Source: Callorhinus ursinus
Lineage: Eukaryota > Chordata > Mammalia > Carnivora > Otariidae
Length of the DNA stretch: 64,000 nt
Direction of reading: 5' to 3'
Assembly (NCBI RefSeq): GCF_003265705.1
Contig: NW_020312902.1
Location: 7,581,795 to 7,645,794 of the forward strand
Below are positions 47,548 to 59,124 of this stretch, in pieces. Below the pieces are notes generated by a model. That model saw only the letters and a program-made list of their open reading frames with translations, made no database searches and had not been told where the DNA came from. Each line of letters begins with the position of its first letter. The stretch's first letter is position 1. A program made the position numbers and the translations under genes.

Positions 47548-47600
47548 ACTAATGTATATAGTATATAGCTATTGTACATATAATATATATATATAATACA
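47513..47600. repeat. (TA)n microsatellite
   Basis: 'at' dinucleotides over 47515-47545, then imperfect copies to about 47597. Confidence 0.9.
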
Positions 47601-48289
47601 AGCACAAGGAGGGCACAAAAGGATTATATAAATATATTTTATATTCTTTTTGTGTGTTCTTTGCACTTATATTAGAATTAATGCTTTTTTTATCAAAATA
47701 ATTGGAAATATTTTGTTCTATCTTTATGCTTAAAAGGCTAGGTAGATTTGTCCCCTGAAGGTTGAAAGTATTTGCAAGGAAAATAATTCTTTGACAAATG
47801 TCTCAATTTTCAACTCTACATACTATTGTACTTTGGTTTTCTACCTCCCTTAGGGCATTTCTGGTCATTTATATCTTTTCCCATTTGGGGGTGAAATAGT
47901 CACAAAGCCCCAAGGCTCTTCAGCTGTTTGGTGAAGTCCATGCATTTTCTTCCACTGGCTGCCTTTGTCAAATAGTATTTCTAGTTCTCTGTGAAAATGG
48001 CTTTTCCCACCTCTCCTACAATTTGCTGAAACCTCTGGGTTGAGGAGTCGTTCCCCCTACAACATCAGACTAAAATCAGGTGGCTATTGAGAAGCTGAAT
48101 CAAAAAACAAAATGAAGTATATGGTGAGGTGTGACCTTGAGCTATGACCTCCATCCCCAATCATAGTATAGGAAGAATATTAGGCATTGCTTGCCTCCCC
48201 TGCCTTCCCAGGCCTCCAATCCTCAGTTCTTTGAATTCTAGCAATCTATTTCACCTTACTGAATGCCCACCTTAGGAGGACATATCTGT
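47601..48289. other. Unassigned non-coding sequence
   Basis: Nothing recognised. Confidence 0.45.
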
Positions 48290-48425
48290 GACCTCCCTTT
48301 TGCAGAGGAAACCGAACGTGAGAGATTTGTTAGCCAAGCTGAGCTCAACCAGTAGTCAGCAGTACAGATCTAGGACTTGAACCCAAGGCTGTCAGCTTCC
48401 ACAGTCTATGGCCCTTCCATCACTC
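48290..48425 (-). repeat. MIR relic
   Basis: 'cccttttgcagaggaaaccg', 'tctaggacttgaacccaagg' and 'ctgtcagcttccacagtcta' are diverged MIR in reverse. Confidence 0.55.
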
Positions 48426-49138
48426 TCACCATCATATTTAGAGTCTGAGCTCCAGAGATTCTTAAAGACCTACTGCACTCTATGCCTTCCACAGGGTTGG
48501 GGACATGACACTAAGTGACAGTTAAGTTTCTATCACTTGCAACCAAAACAAGCCCAACTAATAAAGCTGCTAATGTGTATCTGCCCATCCCTATCTGATT
48601 ATAAATTCCTTTAATGGTGCACTGTGCTTTTTCTGTAGAGCCTGCCTAGCACAAGGACTCCCATAAAAATGCAACCAGGAAGATCAAGTTCCAAGTAAGT
48701 CTGCCATCATTAGATTGATTCTGGGTTCTAACTATAAATCAAAGCTAACTTAAAATGTACAACATAATTAAATATTAATAAATATGTAAATGGAGATAAA
48801 TAGCAAGCTAGAGGAGCTGAATCTTAGCATTCTACACAGGTACTATGTAGTCAATCCTGGCTAGTTTGGTTATCTTTTTGGGTTTTAATTTCCACAGCTG
48901 TAATATAAATCACTGGACTTACATGGTATGAGATATATGTAAATCCTTGAAGATTAAGAAGTGCTGGATGCAAGGGGTTCAATATGGTGACATAAGAAGA
49001 CTCTGAATTCACTTCCTCCACAGAAAACACCAAATTACACCTATTAATAGAACAACTCCTCCTGAAGAAGAACTGAGGGCTGCCTGAACAGCTACTGAAC
49101 AACCGAAGATAGAACAGCAGGACAGCAAGAGAGATGGA

Positions 49139-49286
49139 ATCTCCATACTGTTCTGGCATGTGATGTCATGAGCACTGGGTGTTATATACAACTGATGAAT
49201 CCCTGAACTCTAACTCTGAAACTAATAATACACAACATGTTAATTAATTGAATGTAAATAAAATAAAATTTAATTTAAAAAACAAC
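49139..49286 (+). mobile_element. Short L1 3' end nested in the older L1 5' UTR
   Basis: 'gatgtcatgagcactgggtg', 'ttatatacaactgatgaatc', 'ctgaaactaataatacacaa' and 'aaataaaatttaatttaaaa' are a carnivore L1 3' terminus. The perfect 11-bp TSD 'agagagatgga' lies at 49128-49138 and 49287-49297, and the host 5' UTR text is continuous once it is removed. Confidence 0.9.
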
Positions 49287-49724
49287 AGAGAGATGGAGAC
49301 AGGGTAACAAAGGGAACCCCCTCTGCTGCCAACAGCAGTGGGGAGGGATAGTACGGAGGGGCCAGGAACAGATCCCTTTGTCCCTGGGCACAGAAAAAAA
49401 AGCCGCAGTTTAAAAGAACAACTAGCGTATAAAAGAGACAACACTAGAAGGCTGTCAAATGGTAGAGGAGCCACAGGAAAGCTCTCCAGGTCAGAGGGAC
49501 TGGAGAATGACACAGCTGATGTTCCCAACTCTACCTTAAAGATCTAGACTGGAGCAGGGTCCAGACACTGTAACACGTGGGTTCAGTTGTCACAGGAAGC
49601 TTGCGACCTCAGCGAGCCCATGGTCCATGAGCCCATACCGGCTGCCCGGTTGTGCTGGGGCACAGAAAACCTGTTGTGGTTTTGTGTGTGTGCTTTAATT
49701 TTTACGGTTTTATTTTATTTTTAC

Positions 49725-49928
49725 ATTTTTTTTAAGATTTATTCATTTATTTTAGAGAAAGAGCACACACACATGCACGCAAGAGCAGGGAGAAGGGACA
49801 GAGGGAGAGGGAGAGAGAGAATCCTCAGACTCCCCACTGAGTACAGAGCCTGGCAGGTCTCTATCCCGGGACCCTGAGATCGTGACCCAAGCCTAAATCA
49901 AGAGTCGGGCACTTAGCTGACTGAGCCC
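49725..49928 (-). mobile_element. CAN SINE nested in the L1, head-truncated
   Basis: Reverse tail 'aagatttattcatttatttt', GA-rich tract, 'gggaccctgagatcgtgacc' and 'aaatcaagagtcgggcactt', then it stops at 'gactgagccc', lacking the last bases of the usual head. The TSD 'tttatttttac' lies at 49714-49724 and 49929-49939. Older CAN SINE subtype. Confidence 0.9.
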
Positions 49929-49944
49929 TTTATTTTTACTTTTT

Positions 49945-50073
49945 AAAATTTGTCTTGTTTTGTTTCTATTTTTTTTTTCTTTTTGGTTCTGTTCTTTTCT
50001 TTCTTGTTCTCTTTTTTCTATTCTCCTTTTTTCTTCCCCTTTGTTCTTTTCTTTTTTTCCTTTTTTCTTTTCA
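49945..50073. repeat. Polypyrimidine (T/C) low-complexity tract
   Basis: Over 85 percent T or C on the plus strand, directly in front of the ORF2 fragment. A T-rich segment is known in some L1 5' UTRs, so this may be original L1 sequence rather than later expansion. The two overlapping stop-free frames across it encode only Phe/Leu/Ser runs and are meaningless. Confidence 0.8.
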
Positions 50074-51837
50074 CCATGATCAGATGGGATTTATACTGGG
50101 GATGCAAGGATGGTTCAACATTTGCAAATCAATCAACATCAGACACCACATCAACAAAACAAAGGATAAAAATCATATGATCATCTCAATGCAGAGAAAG
50201 CATTTGACAAGATTCAACATCCATTCATGATAAAAACTCTCAACAAAATGGGATTAGATGAAACATACCTCAACATAATAGAGTCCCTATATGAAAAACC
50301 CACAGCTAACATTATACCTGATGGTGATAAAGTGAGTGAAAAATAGACATGTAGATCAATAGAACAGGGTAGAGACCCCAGAAATAAACCTACATTTATA
50401 TGGTCAATTAATGTATGACAAAGGAGGCAAGAATATACAATGGAGAAAAGACAGTCTATTCAATAAACGGTGCTGGGAAAACTGGATATGAAAAAGAATG
50501 AAACTGAACCACTTTTTTACACCATAAACAAAAATAAACTCAAAAGGGATTGAAGACCTAAATGTGAAACCTGAAACCATAAAAATCCTAAAAGAGAACA
50601 CAGGTGATAATTTCTCTGACATCAGCAATAGCAACATTTTTCTAGATATGTCTCCTCAAGCAAGGGAAACAAAAGCAAAATAAACCATTGGGATGACATC
50701 AAAATCAAAAGCTTTTGCACAGCAAAGGAAATCATCAACAAAACAAAAAGACAACTCACTGAATGGGAGAAGATATTTGCAAATGATTGATCCAATAAGG
50801 GGTTAATATCCAAAATATATAAAGAACTCATACAACTCAACACCAAAAAAACCAAACAATCCAATTTTAAAATGGGCAGAGGAGCTGAGTAGACATTTTT
50901 CCAAAGAAAACATACAGATGGCCAACACACACACGAAAAGATGCTCAACATCACTAATCAGGGAAATGCAAATCAAACCACAATGAGCTATCACCTCACA
51001 CCTGTCAGAATGGCTAAAATCAAGAAGACAAGAAACAACCAGTCTTAGTGAGGATGCGGAGAAAAAGGAACCCTTGTGCACTGTTGGTGGTGATGTAAAT
51101 TGGTGTAGCCACTGTGGAAAACAGTATGGAGTTTCCTCAAGAAATTGAAAATAGAAATACCGTATGATCCAATAATTCCACTATTGGGTATTTACCCAGG
51201 GAAAACAAAAACACTAACTCCAAAAGACATATGCACCCCTATGTTTATTGCAGAATTATTTACAATAACCAAGACATGGAAGCAGCCTAAGTGCCCATCA
51301 ATAGACAAATGGATAAGGAAAATATGGGATATATACACAATGGTATAATTACACAGCCATAAAAAAAAGGGATGATATTGTGCCATACGAGACAACATGG
51401 ATGGAGCTAGAGGGTATTATGTTACATGAAATAAGATTGAGAAAGACAGATACCATATGATTCCACTCATAAATGGAATCTAAAAAAATGAATAAAAAAA
51501 CAAAAAGCAGAATCAGAACTATAAATTCAGAGAACGAACTGATGATTGCCAGAGGGGAGGAAACAAGGGGGATGGGCAAAATGGGTGAAGGGGAGAGAGA
51601 GAGATACAGGCCTCCAGTTCTGGAATGAGTAAGTCACTGGAATAAAAAGCGGGGCATAAGGAATTCAGTCAATGATATTGTGATAGCAATGTAACAGAGC
51701 AGATGGTGGCTATATTTGTGGTGAACACGGCATAATGTACAAACTTGTCAATTCTCTAAGTGGTGCACCTGAAACTGATGTAACATTGTGTGTCAACTTA
51801 CACTCAAACAAAAAAACAAAACAAGGGCTGGATGCAA

Positions 51838-53769
51838 CCAAAAGTAACAAAATAAAATTTTTCTACAAACAGACCCCAAATCTCAGATTCCCTCAAGACA
51901 GCAAGAACTTGGTAAGAAACTGATGATCACCATTTCTTGGACGGGAAATCTGATCATGGGCAAGCTTCTCTACTAATTTGTTCTCTCTGAAAGAACACAA
52001 GTCATATCTTAAGTAATTCCTGAGGTCCACAATGTAACAGAACCTAAAACCTCCAAAAATTCCCCTCTTTCTCCTTATTTTACTCATCTGGATTGGTCTA
52101 GATAACTTATGAGTGTGCGAAATCAGTGCTGAGGGAACACTGACATTGTACTAGGGTTTTCTCTTCCACTGTGCGGGTATTTTCATGTTTAGAGTTCTCT
52201 GTCTTCTCTTTTGGGAAAAGAAAAATTTGTCATCCAGAGACATGCTGCAGTTTTTTGCAGATCTCATTTTGCTGACCTTGCTAAGCACCGTCATTTCCTT
52301 TAATGATATTATTCATAAGAACAGTAATTGCCTCTAAAATGGCAAAATGCCCTATTTTTTCCTGACACAGTAACAGCAGCTTTAATGAAATGTGCCCACC
52401 TCCAAACAATGGCAGGCGACCCTTCCCCACCTCCGGGAGAATCACTTGGAGGGTATTTAATACCATGGGCTCACTGTTAACTAGAAATGTCCAAAAGAAT
52501 CCTATAACAGTGCTATTTATTGGATTTACTCATTAAAAACATGTAAGATCCACTTAGAAATTGAACAGCTGTTTCTACTTCTTATCTTCAGGTTCAAAAA
52601 AAATTATTTCCTTGCAACTAGAGCTGAGCTTTCCTCATCACCTGATGTGCTGGAAATTAATTATGCAGCAAAGATTTTGCTGCATCAGAGCTTTCTACAA
52701 TCCTAAGACATAAATGTTGTCTATAACTTTATAAAAGGAGAAGTTTATATGATGAGCTCAGCTTTATTTCTCCAATACCTGCAATGGAAGGAAAATAAAA
52801 AGCACCTTTTCTTGAAAAATAGCTCATCTCCAGGGGCTAACACTATACTCTCTATGCCCAGAATAATAAAGGGGATGTTGCTGGGGAAATCATAATGATG
52901 TCCTTGCTTTTTTCTGTGGGCGGCGGGGGAGACCACTACTAAACATAGCTCCTAAGTTTCAAAAGAAGCCAAAATGTGAATCTAGCCATTTAGTGGGAAT
53001 TTTAAGGGAAACAATATTTTCTCCATATTCCTGCCCCCACTCCTGCCATTCCCCAACTCAATGCCCATGTTCTGAGTGATAGGAAATCCAGTCCACCCCG
53101 TCGCCATCTATGGTCTTCTTCCTACAGAAATAACCGAGCAATGGAGAGCCTCTGTGGGCTAGATGCCAGGTCTGTGGGACACTGAGTCCCCATAACTGGT
53201 CTACTGCACAGGTGAGGAAAGTGAAGTTAACTGTCTCAGCTCCTTACCCAAACTATTCAAGCATTAGAAATAAAAAAAATAATAAAAATAAAAATAAAAA
53301 AGCAGCCCCTAGCATCCAGAAACTAACAACTGAGACTTACTGATGTTACAAACGAATCTGATGCTTACTGCCAAATCATTATCGTTCTCCGGTTGGTCAT
53401 AATCTCACTTAGACAGGTCACTGCACACACCGAACACCACATGCCCCTCCTCTCCTTGGCTAATGAGTATTGCTGCTTCTGTAGCAATTGCCACTTCATC
53501 CTCGCTAGCCTGCCCTCCTTATAGATACGATTTATTAATCAATTATAGAGTAACTCCATCAAAAGAGAAACTGCACTTCCTTGGACACTTCCCAAATGGA
53601 CCCATCTAAATCCAAAGACCTATAGTAGTTCTTTCCAACGCCCTCTTATCAAGACAGCCCACGATTACCCACCATGTGTGTTCTCCCACCGTTGCAACAA
53701 GGAGCAGACTACTTTTTCAACTACAAGTGTGTGCCTGTGGTCTAAAGCCTCTGGTCTCCAGCCACTCTG
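51838..53769. other. Unassigned non-coding sequence
   Basis: No gene recognised. An (AAT)/(AAAAT) simple repeat lies at 53270-53302. A weak MIR-like phrase is at 53140-53250. The frames here are short and unremarkable. Confidence 0.45.
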
Positions 53770-53905
53770 CAACGTCTTCACTTGTACTCTGAACTGGCCT
53801 CAGCCTCTCTTTTTCTCATCTCTAAAATGAGAATGATCAAAATATCTAATTCCTGAGGTGGTTGTAAAGATTAAATGAAATGATGAGCTTACTGAATGCG
53901 AGCTC
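53770..53905 (+). repeat. MIR relic
   Basis: 'ggcctcagcctctctttttc', 'tcatctctaaaatgagaatg' and 'gaggtggttgtaaagattaa' followed by 'atgaaatgatgagct' follow the MIR 3' half. Confidence 0.7.
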
Positions 53906-54204
53906 CACTTACTACCATTTCCACCCTGATCCTAATGACTACTGTTTTTATCACAGTGGCCCTTTACTGCCTCTTGGAGACCTTTTCTGAAAGCCCAATT
54001 TCAAAGAAGTCTCTCCTTCTAAAGCTCACACATGTATTAAGCTCCTGCTGCATGCGAAGCACTTTTCTCTACCTCTCAGAATTCCTTTCTGCCGAAAATT
54101 TCAAAAAATTTTCAAAAAATAGAAAGCCTTTGCTCACTATTAAAAACTCGTTACATATTGCCTTGTATATTATTTCTGTCTTTTTATTTCTATTTTTATC
54201 CTCT

Positions 54205-54315
54205 TTAGCTCAAACAAGATGGTTTCTGCCTTTAAGGAGCTTAACCATATCCTGGAATTGTAACCCCCATAGTTCTTGGCACATAGTAAATGATCAATAA
54301 AACATGTGTTGATTG
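54205..54315 (+). repeat. L2 3' end relic
   Basis: 'tgcctttaaggagcttaacc', 'ccccatagttcttggcacat' and 'agtaaatgatcaataaaaca' followed by 'tgtgttgattgaa' match the L2 terminus. The 134-codon frame at 53896-54300 runs through this and the MIR and is not a gene. Confidence 0.55.
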
Positions 54316-54377
54316 AAACAAAAGCCTAAGTATGGACAGAAATGTACCACTGAAAGTGTAAAAGAGCTACCCCCCCT

Positions 54378-54568
54378 TTTTTTTGAGAGAGAGAGAGAGA
54401 GAGAGAGCACACACGCGCGTGTAGGGGGAATGGTAGAGGGAGAGGGAGAGAGAGAGAATCCCAAGTAGGCTCCACGCCCAGCACAGAGCCTGATATGGGG
54501 CTTGATCTCATGACCCTCAGCCGAAACCAAGAGTCAGACACTTAACAGACTGAGCCAAACAGGCACCT
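54378..54568 (-). mobile_element. CAN SINE, older subtype, inside another SINE's tail
   Basis: (GA)n at 54385-54408, 'gagggagagggagagagaga', 'ggcttgatctcatgaccctc' and 'gccgaaaccaagagtcagac', ending 'ctgagccaaacaggcacc'. C/T-rich flanks 'ccccccttttt' (about 54371-54381) and 'ccccccttttat' (54569-54580) look like its target duplication. Confidence 0.85.
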
Positions 54569-54579
54569 CCCCCCTTTTA

Positions 54580-54678
54580 TTCTTTTTAAGTAAACTCTGC
54601 CCTGAACATGGGGCTTGAACTCATGACCCTGAGATCAGAATTGACATGCTCTACTGACTGAGCCAGCCAGGCACCCCT
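54580..54678 (-). mobile_element. Short CAN-type tRNA SINE
   Basis: 'ctttttaagtaaactctgcc', 'catggggcttgaactcatga', 'ccctgagatcagaattgaca' and 'ctgactgagccagccaggca' form the compact carnivore tRNA-derived SINE that lacks the CT tract. Its T-rich (reverse poly-A) side abuts the preceding SINE, which probably inserted into that tail. Confidence 0.8.
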
Positions 54679-57209
54679 ACAGGAGCTGGCTTCTTAAATC
54701 TACAGGCTCTGAGGCCTGGGGACAGGTAGGAATAAGAAATGCAGGTGCCCTTTTTCTTACGGCCCCCCTTACTGACTCCTTCCCTCCTCTCGGCGTTCCT
54801 GGTTTTGGCAATCTTCAGGCTAACGAGATCATGTTGCTTTAAAGGTTTTTCCCATCAAGTTAGGAAAGAGTCTTACAAAAAGAGTACATTTCATAGTGTT
54901 CCCTTTCAGGAATTTTTTTAATACTCTTTTTCTTTCCCACTCTACCACCAAACATATTTTTCTTGGCTCCAGATAGCATAAATTTCTATTAGTAATGAGG
55001 AAGTGAGGAAGTTTCTTTCTGATCACTCCTTTTTAGCTCATAAACATCTTCCAGAGTTTGGGGTTTTTTTTAATGATGGGGTTGGGGGGAGCAGCTTTCA
55101 ATGCAACAGGAATGTTTAATTTGCTCTATGTAGCAAGCCCTCTGATGTCCTAAGCCTACTGCATTAGATCTTCAGTATTTCTTAGAAGGTAGGGGTAGAG
55201 AGAGCCCTTTCCCACCAGTAAATCTACCATTTTCTTTGAAAATTACTTGGCTTAACTGCTAGGAAAATAATATTTTCTTTAAAACTAAAGAGCAACGCTC
55301 CCCCCTCAGACCCTAACTGTGAAATTCCATCACAACTGGGGGGGTGCCAAGGTGTGTGCTGGCCCAGCAAAGATGTCTCCCTGTTGCCACCATGGTGACC
55401 CAATTCAAGTGACATAGCCTGTCTGCCTTCTCCACTCCCCACCATGCCTACTGCAAGAAGGACAACCCTGCTCCTACTCCCCAACTATTTGCATTTCTTC
55501 CTCACTCAGTTGCAAGTATCAGAGGCTGGGAGGATGATGTCCGCGTCACTGCGTGTCCTGCAGCTACTTGCATGAATGCATTCCCTCAGTACCTGTGCAT
55601 CTGAGAGAGCCTCAGCGTATTAGTTCCAGTGAGAAAAGCCAGATGCAGTTACATATGCCACATGTTTCCACTTATGTCACCTCTCACAACCCAAATTCCT
55701 ATACATATGTGTAAATATTTGCGTATGATTGTTGAAACATTAGAAAAGTATAGACGGGTATATGATAAACCGTACTGGTTTAGCCCCAGGGGCAAGGGAC
55801 ACGGGAGAAACAGGGGTGATAGGGCAAAAATGATTATATTTTACTTATATATTTGGGGTATTTTTTCACTTCTTGGAAGAAAGCATATGATTTTTTTAAA
55901 ATAAAAAATGAAAAAAAAAGTAATAAAAGCTCAAAAATATCTTTGAGTCCTTTCTGACTCCTGAAGTGGTCCCTGCAGTGCTCAAAAACTCCTTCCGGCA
56001 AGAGTGAGAAATAGAAATCTCAGAAGACCACAGCATGATGAAGCAAAGGGCCCTGGGCTTCAAGTAAGCACATCTGGGTATAAGGAAATTTGAAGTAAGC
56101 AAAATAGATTACTGCGTGTCTCCAAAAGAAAATTATGTATTGTTTTGCTCATACCCCTTAGGAGGATCTGATTCTCATCTTTCATTGCCTTTGAATGACT
56201 TTACAACTCTGTAAGTTGTAGATAATTGAGAGCAATGCAAAAGAATTTTTTTCTATACACAGGCAATGGGGTTTTTACCTGGTAGAAGAACAAATCTCAT
56301 TCCCCCACCCCCACATTTTCCTGCTATCAATATGTCTGTCCTTGGGATTTTTCTTTGAACTCCTTCTGAAATCTTACCAGTTCCCTCATTTGCGATGACT
56401 TCAATAAAACGTTTATTTTATATCTGAATGAAAGTCATCATAATTTTTTTTTTTTCACTTAGTCCTCAACTTGGGATTGAATCCCATGGTGCCTGGGGCC
56501 AGAGCTGCCAGCCTCTTTGTTTCCCTGTCCCTGACCAACCATCTTATTACCCTTCTGTCTGTTATATTCTGTCTCTCTCTTGCTCATATCCCTCTGTCCA
56601 CATGGAATCAGAAGGCTTCATTGTCATGATGCTCACTGATTGTCTCTGGGTGGTGGAATTTCGGGAGATGTGTAGCCTTTTTTCACTTGCTTGCATTGCT
56701 TGAATCTTTTATCATTGACATCTGCCATTCTTATAAATCAATAAAGTATATGCTAGCAAGGCCTGACACTTGTCCAAATTTGTTAAGTGCTTTTTTCTCT
56801 CCTAATTTCTTATGTCTTTGATCTTCAAAGAACAAGAAAGGTGAGAAATCTGACATATTAGCAGAGGCCAGTGAATTTTATCAAAGAAGAAATTAAAAGA
56901 TGAGCAGCCCTCAAGGAGTAGCGTTTCTGAAAGGCTGCCCTTACAGTGCATGGATGCCTCTGGCATTTTGCAGTCTTTTCCCAGGGTGGCCCCATCCCTG
57001 AGGCACTCTGAGAGCTCAGCCTCCCTGCCCCAGAGTCCCTGAGGCACTGCTGTCCTGGTGAGACCGTTTCCAGGTAGCCAGTAGTTTGTTGATATATCCC
57101 TCAGCTGCACCATAGAAATTGGCAAATCTGTTTTGTAACAGCAACCACCAAAGGCATTTGAAGGAAATACACCACTCAGAAAGGTAAATGTAGACACCCA
57201 AGTTTGCCA
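54679..57209. other. Unassigned non-coding sequence
   Basis: Long stretch without a recognisable element. The 144-codon minus frame at 56802-57236 and overlapping 94-codon frame at 57016-57300 show no motif; both end in or near the MER5A relic. Confidence 0.45.
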
Positions 57210-57214
57210 AGGAT

Positions 57215-57350
57215 GCTGTAAGAGGTTGAGCAGCATCCCTGCTCCTCCCTGCTAGATGCCAGTAACACACTCCCCCTTCTCCACTCCCCACTTGAGACAA
57301 GCCTAATGTCCTCTGGGGAGCACAATGGCCCCTAGTTGAGAATCACCAGT
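57215..57350 (-). mobile_element. MER5A relic, partial
   Basis: 'gttgagcagcatccctgctc', 'ctccctgctagatgccagta', 'cctctggggagcacaatggc' and the end 'cctagttgagaatcaccag' are the reverse of MER5A from its middle to one terminal inverted repeat. The other end is lost. Confidence 0.8.
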
Positions 57351-57654
57351 CTAGTGCATTGAGCTGCTACTCCAACCAAGCACTGTACTAAATTCTGGAA
57401 TTTGAATGCTGGGTACAAGAGTCAGGAAGGCAATCACCACGGGGTTTTCCACTTGCAGACCCTGATCACCATTTAGCTGAAGAAAGGAGGTAGGACTTGT
57501 CCTTCCAAAGGACTCTCTTTGAAGAATACTATTCTGATGCAGTTCCGAGTGAAGCCATATACTGGATGATGCTGTCTGGAACACAATGCCAACGCGACAC
57601 GAAAAAATCTCTTGTGACATCACTAGAACATTCCATAATTCAGTGCTCGATTAT

Positions 57655-57900
57655 GTACAACTTTCTGATCCCAAACCAGATGGAACTATTACAAGAAAAG
57701 AGAACTACAGACCAACAGCCCTCATAAACATAGATGCAAAAATCCTTAATGAAATTTAAGCAGTTTGAATCCAGCAATATAGCAATAGGATAATATATCA
57801 TGACCAACTGAAATTTATCTTTCATAAATGCAACATTGATTTAACATTCAAAATTCAACTGATAGAATTCAACATATTAGCAGATTTTAAAAAATAGATC
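57655..57900 (+). mobile_element. Old L1 ORF2 fragment
   Basis: 'agagaactacagaccaacag', 'ataaacatagatgcaaaaat', 'atcatgaccaactgaaattt' and 'caactgatagaattcaacat' are sense ORF2 RT-region text. The same old element probably resumes at 59125. Confidence 0.8.
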
Positions 57901-58095
57901 ATCATTTACATATTTTTTCCACATAACTGTGAGAGAAAAGTCTGCAAAGCTTCTACAACCATATAATGGGACCTATCTTCCTCTAGTTTCCAAAATTATG
58001 TCCCTCACTTTGTTCTAAGTACTTGGTGTTCTCAATGTCTATCACTATGTAATATTTCTACTAAAAGTCTTTTCAAGGTGACCTTGACATTTTCT

Positions 58096-58297
58096 TTCTT
58101 TTTTTAAAGATGTTATTTATTTGAGAGAGAGAGAATGAGAGAGAGAGAGAGAGAGTACATGAGAGGGGGGAGGGTCAGAGGGAGAAGCAGACTCCCTGCT
58201 GAGCAGGGACCCTGATGCGGGACTCGATCCTTGGACTCCAGGATCATGACCTGAGCCGAAGGCAGTCGCTTAACCAACTGAGCCACCCAGGCACCCC
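58096..58297 (-). mobile_element. CAN SINE with TSD
   Basis: Reverse tail, (GA)n tract 58121-58155, 'gactcgatccttggactcca' and head 'ctgagccacccaggcacccc'. The 18-bp TSD 'gtgacctt(g/a)acattttct' lies at 58078-58095 and 58298-58315 with one difference. Confidence 0.95.
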
Positions 58298-58399
58298 GTG
58301 ACCTTAACATTTTCTATTTTGTTTTTTGGAAGTCTTCGAACATCTCCCTGATTCCAAAGCCACTCCCACATTTTAGGTATTTGTTATGGCCATACCTAC

Positions 58400-58975
58400 T
58401 TCCAGGTATCAAAATGTGTATTAGTTTTTTATTGTATCCAAAAAATTTCCACAAACATAGCAGCTTAAAACAGTATTAAAACAGTCTTTTAATACCTCTG
58501 AGTTCTTTAGGTCCAGAGCCCAAGCAGGCTTAACTGGGGTCATCTACTGAGGGTTTCCCAAGACCAAAATTAAGGCTGAGTTGGGCTTTTCTCCAGAAAT
58601 CTTGTGGAAGAATCTGTTTCCAAGCTCCTCAGATTGTTGGAATGTCCTTGTGTTTGTAGGACTGAGGTACCTGATTCCTTGCTGGCTGTCAGTAAGAGGT
58701 CACTCTAAGCTTCATAAGGCTACCTGCAGTTCCTTCTCAAGTGGCCTCCTCCATCTTCAAACTAAGAAAGGCAGGTGAAGTTCTTCCCATGCTTTAAATC
58801 TGTCTTCTTTCAAAGGGTTTGTATGATTATGTTAGGTCAAGATGAATGGTCTCTGTATAATATATATAAGCATCTGAATGACATCTCACAATATCCACAG
58901 GTTCCACCCACACTCAAAGGGGAGGGTATAATGAGGATGAGCTCCACTAGGGACCATTCTTAGAATTCTACCCAC
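58400..58975. repeat. Ancient interspersed repeat ('cagcttaaaacagt' type)
   Basis: 'ttccacaaacatagcagctt', 'cctctgagttctttaggtcc', 'aatcttgtggaagaatctgt', 'ggcctcctccatcttcaaac' and 'accattcttagaattctacc' reproduce, in order, a well-known old mammalian repeat. The family name (L1M- or MaLR-related) is uncertain. Confidence 0.5.
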
Positions 58976-58977
58976 TG

Positions 58978-59124
58978 ACAAATTTTTGGAGGTGATGGCA
59001 ATGGCATTATCTTGATTACAGAGGTGCTTCATGGCTGTACACAATGGTCAGACTCACTGAACTGTACACTTCAAAAGGATACAGTTTATTGTGGGTAAAT
59101 TAAATCTCAATTCAAGTTTAAATT
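58978..59124 (+). mobile_element. L1 3' end, short
   Basis: 'ggaggtgatggcaatggcat', 'tatcttgattacagaggtgc', 'cactgaactgtacacttcaa' and 'tgtgggtaaattaaatctca' are an L1 terminus in sense orientation. It adjoins ORF2 text that begins just downstream, so it is a separate insertion. Confidence 0.75.

Larger units (their letters stand above)
48974..51826 (+). mobile_element. L1 insertion with both ends and TSD, ORF1 and most of ORF2 missing
   Basis: The left end 'ggggttcaatatggtgacat' with 'gactctgaattcacttcctc' is an L1 5' UTR start. The right end 'gtgcacctgaaactgatgta' with an A-rich tail is an L1 terminus. The direct repeat 'gctggatgcaa' at 48963-48973 and 51827-51837 brackets the whole, so it is one insertion. 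In between: 5' UTR (to about 49710, split by a nested L1), a CAN SINE, a polypyrimidine stretch, a piece of the ORF2 RT region from 50075 ('gatcagatgggatttatact', 'gcagagaaagcatttgacaa') to about 50340, then a jump to the ORF2 end and 3' UTR ('ggtcaattaatgtatgacaa', 'gaaatgcaaatcaaaccaca', 'tgttggtggtgatgtaaatt'). ORF1 and the endonuclease are absent. Not functional. Confidence 0.85.

Noticed and set aside
49950..50230. Two overlapping Phe/Leu/Ser-rich frames that look like a membrane protein
   Set aside because: They translate the polypyrimidine tract and then run into L1 ORF2 sequence.
50404..51081. Several hydrophobic minus-strand frames of 77-110 codons
   Set aside because: They are antisense to the L1 ORF2 end and 3' UTR, which commonly give such frames.
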